DNA of 7,869 bases from Streptomyces lilacinus (GTDB lineage Bacteria; Actinomycetota; Actinomycetes; Streptomycetales; Streptomycetaceae), in assembly GCA_000715685.1 (NCBI GenBank), contig KL569407.1, forward strand, positions 31,176 through 39,044, in the 5' to 3' direction. Positions 4,457-7,869 of the stretch are shown here, one piece after another. Position numbers and translations under genes: made by a program. The notes beneath the pieces were generated by a model. That model was given only the letters and a program-made list of their open reading frames with translations, was not told where the DNA came from and did no database searches. The first letter of the stretch is position 1, and each line of letters begins with the position of its first letter.

Positions 4457-6009
4457 GCGGTGCCCCCTTCCCGGGTGCCGTTGCCCGGCGCGCCCTCGCC
4501 GTCGGTGAGCGCGGAGGCGTCCCGGGGCAGCGTCAGCGTGAAGACGGCACCGCCCTCGGGGGAGTTCGCGGCGGTGATCTCGCCGCCGTGGATGTGGGCG
4601 TTCTCCAGTGCGATCGACAGGCCCAGACCGCTGCCCTCGGACCGCGGGCGCGAGGCGCTCGCCTTGTAGAAGCGGTCGAAGACGTGCGGCAGCACGTCCT
4701 CGGGGATGCCGGGCCCGTGGTCGCGCACGGCGATCACCAGCGTGTCGTCGGTCAGGCGGACCGAGACCCGCACCGGCGAACCGCCGTGCTTGAGCGCGTT
4801 CCCGATGAGGTTGGCCAGGATCACGTCGAGCCGGCGCGGGTCGAGGCGGGCCATGATGCCGCGCTCGGCGTCCAGTTCGACGGCGTCGAGCCAGGCGCGC
4901 GCGTCGATGCACGCGGTGATCTGGTCGGCGATGTCCACGTCGTCCAGGACCAGCCGGGCCGTGCCCGCGTCGAAGCGGGTGACCTCCATCAGGTTCTCCA
5001 CCAGGTCGTTCAGGCGACGGGTCTCGCTCACCACCAGCTGCACCACGGGCGCGATCATCGGATCGAGGGTCTCCGCCTCCTCCTCCAGCACCTCGGTCAC
5101 GGCGGTGATCGCCGTCAGCGGGGTCCGCAGCTCGTGCGACATGTCGGCCACGAACCGCCGGCTCGCCGCCTCCCGCGAGCTCAGGTCCTCCACCCGCTTC
5201 TGCAGCGACTCCGCGGTCTTGTTGAAGGTGCGCGACAGGTCGGCCAGCTCGTCCGTGCCGGAGACCCGCAGTCGGGTGTCCAGCTTGCCCTCGCCGAGCC
5301 GGCGGGCCGCGTCGCCGAGGCGCTGCACGGGCCGCAGCACCGTCGAGGCGGCGGCCTGCGCGAGCAGCGCCGAGCCGATCAGGGCCAGCCCGGTGGCGAT
5401 GCCGAGCGACCAGGCCAGCGAGTTGAGGTCGGCGCGCTCGTTCTCCAGCGACTTCAGCAGGTAGCCCGTCGGCCCGCCGCCGATCACCTTGGCGCCGCCC
5501 ACCAGGTACGGCTTGCCGCCCAGCGTGATCCGCTGCCAGTACAGGTGGTACGGGTAGGGGTTGGACTCGGTGACCTTCCGCTCCCGGTTGACGGCCGTGA
5601 CCAGCGACTTCGGCACGACCTTCAGCGTGAACAGATCACGGTCGGAGGGCGCCGCGCACTCCCCGCCGCCCTTGACCTTGCCGATCAGCAGCACCTCGTA
5701 CTTCTGCGAGGTGGCCGCCATCCGGTCCGCGGCCTCCTGCAGCTCCGGGCACGTCGGCGTGAGCGGCAGCGAACCGGTGTTGTCCTGCAGGGACTTGCGG
5801 AAGTCGTCGAGGGCGGCGTCCTGGGTGCGGGTGAGCACCGCGTCGCGGTTGAGCCAGTACGCGATGGCGGACGCCGAGACGGCGGCGGCGAGGGCCACCA
5901 GCGCGAAGACGAGCATGAGCCGCAGCCGCAGGCTGATCCACCGCATGCTCGGCTTCATGACGTTCCTGGCCGCCGCCCAGCCCCGTACCCGACCGGGCTC
6001 CTGTGTCAC
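4453..6009 (-). CDS. afsQ2: sensor histidine kinase AfsQ2
   Basis: A 518-residue transmembrane kinase that autophosphorylates and passes phosphate to AfsQ1. Order of parts: basic N-terminus, membrane segment 1 (about 31-53), extracytoplasmic sensor domain (about 54-197) with two cysteines, C87 and C118, that may form a disulfide, membrane segment 2 (about 198-218), HAMP (219-271), dimerisation helix with SHELRTP (phospho-acceptor H292), and an ATPase domain with N-box ANLIGNALKHG (399-409), DHGPGIP (430-436), FDRFYKA (444-450) and GSGLGL (459-464). All key residues are present. The GTG at 6009 is the first usable start after an in-frame TGA and has a weak purine-rich GAGAG upstream; an ATG at codon 18 is an alternative. 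S. coelicolor AfsQ2 is, from memory, slightly longer (about 535). It lies 67 nt after afsQ1 and overlaps the next gene by 4 nt. Confidence 0.96.
   Translation of the reverse strand: MTQEPGRVRGWAAARNVMKPSMRWISLRLRLMLVFALVALAAAVSASAIAYWLNRDAVLTRTQDAALDDFRKSLQDNTGSLPLTPTCPELQEAADRMAATSQKYEVLLIGKVKGGGECAAPSDRDLFTLKVVPKSLVTAVNRERKVTESNPYPYHLYWQRITLGGKPYLVGGAKVIGGGPTGYLLKSLENERADLNSLAWSLGIATGLALIGSALLAQAAASTVLRPVQRLGDAARRLGEGKLDTRLRVSGTDELADLSRTFNKTAESLQKRVEDLSSREAASRRFVADMSHELRTPLTAITAVTEVLEEEAETLDPMIAPVVQLVVSETRRLNDLVENLMEVTRFDAGTARLVLDDVDIADQITACIDARAWLDAVELDAERGIMARLDPRRLDVILANLIGNALKHGGSPVRVSVRLTDDTLVIAVRDHGPGIPEDVLPHVFDRFYKASASRPRSEGSGLGLSIALENAHIHGGEITAANSPEGGAVFTLTLPRDASALTDGEGAPGNGTREGGTA
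4463..4469 (-). promoter_or_regulatory. ribosome binding site that fixes the lipoprotein start
   Basis: AAGGGGG on the minus strand, 6 nt before the GTG at 4456 and inside the end of afsQ2. It singles out this GTG within a much longer open frame. Confidence 0.7.
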
Positions 6010-6040
6010 TGTCCGCTCTCTGTCCTCATGTCGTCACCAC

Positions 6041-6067
6041 TGACGGCCGTCACCCCCGACGGCCGTC
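6041..6067. promoter_or_regulatory. paired palindromes between afsQ1 and afsQ2
   Basis: The 67-nt gap holds two copies of GACGGCCGTC (6042-6051 and 6058-6067), each a perfect palindrome, separated by ACCCCC. The first extends to 12 bp (TGACGGCCGTCA, 6041-6052). In RNA each copy can fold on itself or pair with the other. Possible roles are a processing or attenuation element that sets the regulator-to-kinase ratio, or a protein binding site. Confidence 0.5.
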
Positions 6068-6076
6068 CGCTTCACA

Positions 6077-6763
6077 TCACTGCGGGGCGTCCAGCCGGTA
6101 CCCCACCCCGCGGACCGTACGGATCAACGTCGGGGAGGACGGCACGTCCTCGACCTTGGCGCGCAGGCGCTGGACGCAGGCGTCCACCAGCCGGGAGTCG
6201 CCCAGGTAGTCGTGCTCCCACACCAGCCGCAGCAGCTGCTGCCGCGACAGCGCCTGCCCCGGCCGGCGGCTGAGCTCCAGCAGCAACCGCAGCTCGGTCG
6301 GCGTCAGCTGCAGGTCCTGGCCGTTCTTGGTCACCGTCATCGCCGACCGGTCGATCACCAGCGAACCGAACGACGCCGAGTCGCTCGACTCCCGCTCGCC
6401 CCGGCGCAGCACCGCCCGGATCCGGGCGTCCAGCACCCGGCCCTGCACCGGCTTGACCACGTAGTCGTCCGCGCCGGACTCCAGCCCGACCACCACGTCG
6501 ATGTCGTCGTTGCGGGCGGTCAGCAGGATGATCGGCAGCTGGTCCGTCCGCCGGATGCGCCGGCACACCTCGAAGCCGTCGATGCCCGGCAGCATGACGT
6601 CCAGGACGATCAGGTCCGGACGCTGCTCCCGCAGCATCTTCAGGCCGTCCTCGCCCGTCGCCGCGGTCACCACACGGTGGCCCTGGCGGGACAGGGAGAA
6701 CTCGAGGGCCGTGCGGATGGCGTCGTCGTCCTCGATCAGCAACAGGAAAGGCACAGTGGTCAT
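6077..6763 (-). CDS. afsQ1: response regulator AfsQ1
   Basis: An OmpR/PhoB-family regulator of 228 residues from the ATG at 6763. The receiver domain (about 5-120) has the acidic pair in IEDDDA (10-15), the phospho-acceptor in VLDVMLPG (D55), T82 in LLTAR and K104 in KPV. The C-terminal winged-helix domain (about 131-226) has SFGSLVIDRSAM, LTPTELRLLLEL, the recognition region SRLVDACVQRLRAKVED and the final RTVRGVGYRL. A GTG three codons later (6754) gives 225 residues and puts the acceptor at D52, which is the numbering I recall for S. coelicolor, so that start is equally likely; neither has a good ribosome binding site. In S. coelicolor AfsQ1 affects antibiotic synthesis and nitrogen, carbon and phosphate genes, and directly controls sigQ. 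It is divergent from sigQ and heads the afsQ1-afsQ2-lipoprotein series. Confidence 0.97.
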   Translation of the reverse strand: MTTVPFLLLIEDDDAIRTALEFSLSRQGHRVVTAATGEDGLKMLREQRPDLIVLDVMLPGIDGFEVCRRIRRTDQLPIILLTARNDDIDVVVGLESGADDYVVKPVQGRVLDARIRAVLRRGERESSDSASFGSLVIDRSAMTVTKNGQDLQLTPTELRLLLELSRRPGQALSRQQLLRLVWEHDYLGDSRLVDACVQRLRAKVEDVPSSPTLIRTVRGVGYRLDAPQ

Positions 6764-6807
6764 TCTGGCCTAAGAGTGGCCGGTAGTTCGACAGACGGGC
6801 GCCGCAG

Positions 6808-6821
6808 CGGCCCGCGGGCCG
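6808..6821. promoter_or_regulatory. 14-bp perfect palindrome in the afsQ1-sigQ gap
   Basis: CGGCCCGCGGGCCG lies 45 bp upstream of the afsQ1 start and 26 bp left of the AfsQ1 box. It is followed by a smaller repeat, CCGTT-CGGC-AACGG (6819-6832). All-G/C palindromes are common in this genome type, so function is only possible. Confidence 0.3.
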
Positions 6822-6846
6822 TTCGGCAACGGGCACGGCCGAGCCT

Positions 6847-6862
6847 GTTGCAGTGCTGTGAC
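6847..6862 (+). promoter_or_regulatory. candidate AfsQ1 binding site upstream of sigQ
   Basis: GTTGC (6847-6851), six bases, then GTGAC (6858-6862) fit the direct-repeat consensus GTnAC-n6-GTnAC that I recall for AfsQ1 of S. coelicolor, with one mismatch in the first half. The 11-bp spacing suits two OmpR-family monomers on one helix face. It lies in the divergent afsQ1-sigQ region, where direct binding has been reported, so it could serve sigQ activation and autoregulation. Confidence 0.7.
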
Positions 6863-6922
6863 AGTCGGCGGACAACGCCATGAAACTGGCCCGGCAGATT
6901 GGTGTTCACCGGGCGAGACCGA

Positions 6923-6943
6923 GGTCCGGATCACTGCCGGACC
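6923..6943. promoter_or_regulatory. inverted repeat just upstream of sigQ
   Basis: GGTCCGG-ATCACTG-CCGGACC has perfect 7-bp arms and ends 29 nt before the sigQ ATG at 6973. It could be a repressor or activator operator, or a hairpin in the sigQ leader. A weak -10-like CAGATT (6895-6900) lies just upstream, which would place the repeat inside the transcript. Confidence 0.45.
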
Positions 6944-6972
6944 GAGTTGGCTCCACCGACGGGGGGCGCGAG

Positions 6973-7725
6973 ATGAACACACTGCACAGCACCACGAACA
7001 GCGCAGTTCGCACGCGCCTGCACGACGCCGGCCGGAGCACCGAGAAGTCCGGTGCCGTGGGCGGGCGGGGGTGCGCTCGCGGCACCGGACGTGTACGGCC
7101 GCCGTACATGGTGGCCATCGACGCGATCGCGTACGGGGAGGCCGGGACGGGCGCGGGGGGCGCCCGGACCGCCACGGGGGGAGACGGCACGAGCGTGTCG
7201 CGGACGGAGGCGGAGTTCACCGCCTACGTCCAGGAGCGCCGGGCCTCCCTGTACGCGACCGCGTACCACCTCACCGGCGACCGCCACGAGGCCGAGGACC
7301 TGCTGCAGAGCGCGCTGTTCTCCACCTACCGCGCCTGGGACCGCATCTCCGACAAGGCGGCCATCGGCGGCTACCTGCGCCGCACCATGACCAACCTGCA
7401 CATCAGCGCCTGGCGCCGACGCAAGCTCAACGAGTACCCGACCGAGGAGCTGCCGGAGACGGTCGGCGAGACCGACGCGATGCGCGGCACCGAGCTGCGC
7501 GCCGTGCTCTGGCAGGCGCTCGCCCGGCTCCCCGAGCTCCAGCGCACCATGCTCGTCCTGCGCTACTACGAGGGCCGCACGGACCCGGAGATCGCGGAGA
7601 TCCTGGACATCAGCGTCGGCACGGTCAAGAGCAGCATCTGGCGCTCGCTGCGCCGGCTGCGCGACGACGAGGTCATCGGCTCGGGCCGGGGGGTACGGGA
7701 GTCCTTCGGGGAGCTCGTGGCCTAG
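6973..7725 (+). CDS. sigQ: ECF sigma factor SigQ
   Basis: A 250-residue ECF sigma factor of the SigE-like actinomycete group. Region 2 (about 84-152) reads EFTAYVQERRASLYATAYHL, then GDRHEAEDLLQSAL, FSTYRAWDRI and YLRRTMTNLHISAWRRRK. Region 4 (about 173-232) has LARLPELQRTMLVLRYYEG, then DPEIAEILDISVGTVKSSIWRSLRRLR, the -35-binding helix-turn-helix. The first ~75 residues (MNTLHSTTNS... with a Gly-rich end) are low in complexity and look unlike the core. The ATG at 6973 agrees with the N-terminus I remember for S. coelicolor SigQ. A GTG at 7195 with GGGGGAG upstream (7176-7182) would give a core-only factor of 176 residues. No anti-sigma gene is seen next to it. In S. coelicolor sigQ is controlled by AfsQ1 and reported to counter the antibiotic-promoting effect of AfsQ1/Q2. 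Confidence 0.94.
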   Translation: MNTLHSTTNSAVRTRLHDAGRSTEKSGAVGGRGCARGTGRVRPPYMVAIDAIAYGEAGTGAGGARTATGGDGTSVSRTEAEFTAYVQERRASLYATAYHLTGDRHEAEDLLQSALFSTYRAWDRISDKAAIGGYLRRTMTNLHISAWRRRKLNEYPTEELPETVGETDAMRGTELRAVLWQALARLPELQRTMLVLRYYEGRTDPEIAEILDISVGTVKSSIWRSLRRLRDDEVIGSGRGVRESFGELVA

Positions 7726-7762
7726 CCGAGAACGGGGGACCAGCGGGGGGAACACGGGGGAA

Positions 7763-7804
7763 GAGAGCGGGCGGGCAGTCGGGGGGACTGCCTCGCCCGC
7801 TCTC
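7763..7804. terminator. long hairpin terminator after sigQ
   Basis: Arms of 11 bp and 7 bp stack with a single unpaired T (GAGAGCGGGCG+GGCAGTC against GACTGCC+T+CGCCCGCTCTC), with a GGGGG loop. It begins 37 nt after the sigQ stop and lies 24 nt from the end of the convergent fragment on the right. No U-tract follows, so it is probably a bidirectional GC-only terminator. Confidence 0.8.
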
Positions 7805-7828
7805 GCGTGTCCGGGTCCCGGAGCCGCG

Positions 7829-7869
7829 TCAGACGCGCACGCTCTCGCGGTGGCCGGCCGCGGCCGCCG
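7829..7869 (-). CDS. C-terminal fragment of an unidentified minus-strand gene
   Basis: Reading left from the window edge gives 12 codons, A-A-A-A-G-H-R-E-S-V-R-V, then TGA at 7831-7829. The convergent layout with a hairpin just beyond the stop supports a real gene end. The fragment is too short to identify, and chance cannot be ruled out. Confidence 0.4.
   Translation of the reverse strand, partial: AAAAGHRESVRV

Noticed and set aside
3824..4912. Longer lipoprotein frame extending into afsQ2
   Set aside because: The upstream part is an Arg/Ala-rich shadow of the kinase; the lipoprotein signal begins at the GTG at 4456 with its own ribosome binding site.
4588..6273. Plus-strand open frame of 561 codons
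   Set aside because: Antisense to afsQ2 and the end of afsQ1, whose kinase and regulator motifs are unmistakable; the plus frame is rich in His/Gln/Val/Arg as expected for a shadow.
1..7869. tRNA, rRNA, insertion sequence or prophage genes
   Set aside because: No cloverleaf-like segment, transposase or integrase motif, or terminal inverted repeats were seen; the gene content is ordinary chromosomal Streptomyces.

Overview
The window looks like a chromosomal piece of a Streptomyces (high-GC actinomycete). It has very high GC with strong G/C bias at third codon positions, GTG starts, and proteins I recognise as AfsQ1, AfsQ2 and SigQ. The gene order (adenosine deaminase, small secreted protein, PspC protein, VanZ-like protein, lipoprotein, histidine kinase, response regulator, divergent ECF sigma factor) matches, from memory, the SCO4901-SCO4908 neighbourhood of S. 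coelicolor. I cannot name the species.

Left part (1-2770). A minus-strand alpha/beta-hydrolase-like gene runs off the left edge and is divergent from a plus-strand adenosine deaminase gene (add). The add gene has a promoter whose -10 box ends 6 nt before the ATG and has no Shine-Dalgarno sequence, so it is probably leaderless. It is closed by a textbook hairpin terminator. Next comes a small secreted protein with three 8-residue repeats, ended by a 15-bp hairpin that it probably shares with the convergent gene beyond it.

Middle part (2818-6763, all minus strand). Read in the direction of transcription the order is afsQ1 (response regulator), afsQ2 (sensor kinase), a lipoprotein gene whose GTG overlaps the afsQ2 stop, a VanZ-like membrane protein gene, and a 72-residue PspC-domain membrane protein gene. 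The first three form a tight unit. The last two are separated from it by hairpins and by an intergenic region full of CGGGAA/TTCCCG half-sites, so they are probably transcribed at least partly on their own.

Right part (6764-7869). A 209-bp divergent intergenic region separates afsQ1 from sigQ. It holds a candidate AfsQ1 box (GTTGC-N6-GTGAC), a 14-bp palindrome and a 7-bp-arm inverted repeat just before sigQ. A large hairpin follows sigQ, and a short minus-strand C-terminal coding fragment enters from the right edge.

How the genes fit together: AfsQ2 senses an envelope or extracellular signal and phosphorylates AfsQ1. AfsQ1 acts on targets that include sigQ, and in S. coelicolor the system influences antibiotic production and nitrogen-related metabolism. 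The translationally coupled lipoprotein resembles the MtrA-MtrB-LpqB arrangement and may modulate the kinase. I see no wholly new system. The least explained parts are the coupled lipoprotein, the two envelope genes below it, the half-site array before pspC, the palindrome in the add promoter, and a hydrolase that lacks its nucleophilic serine.
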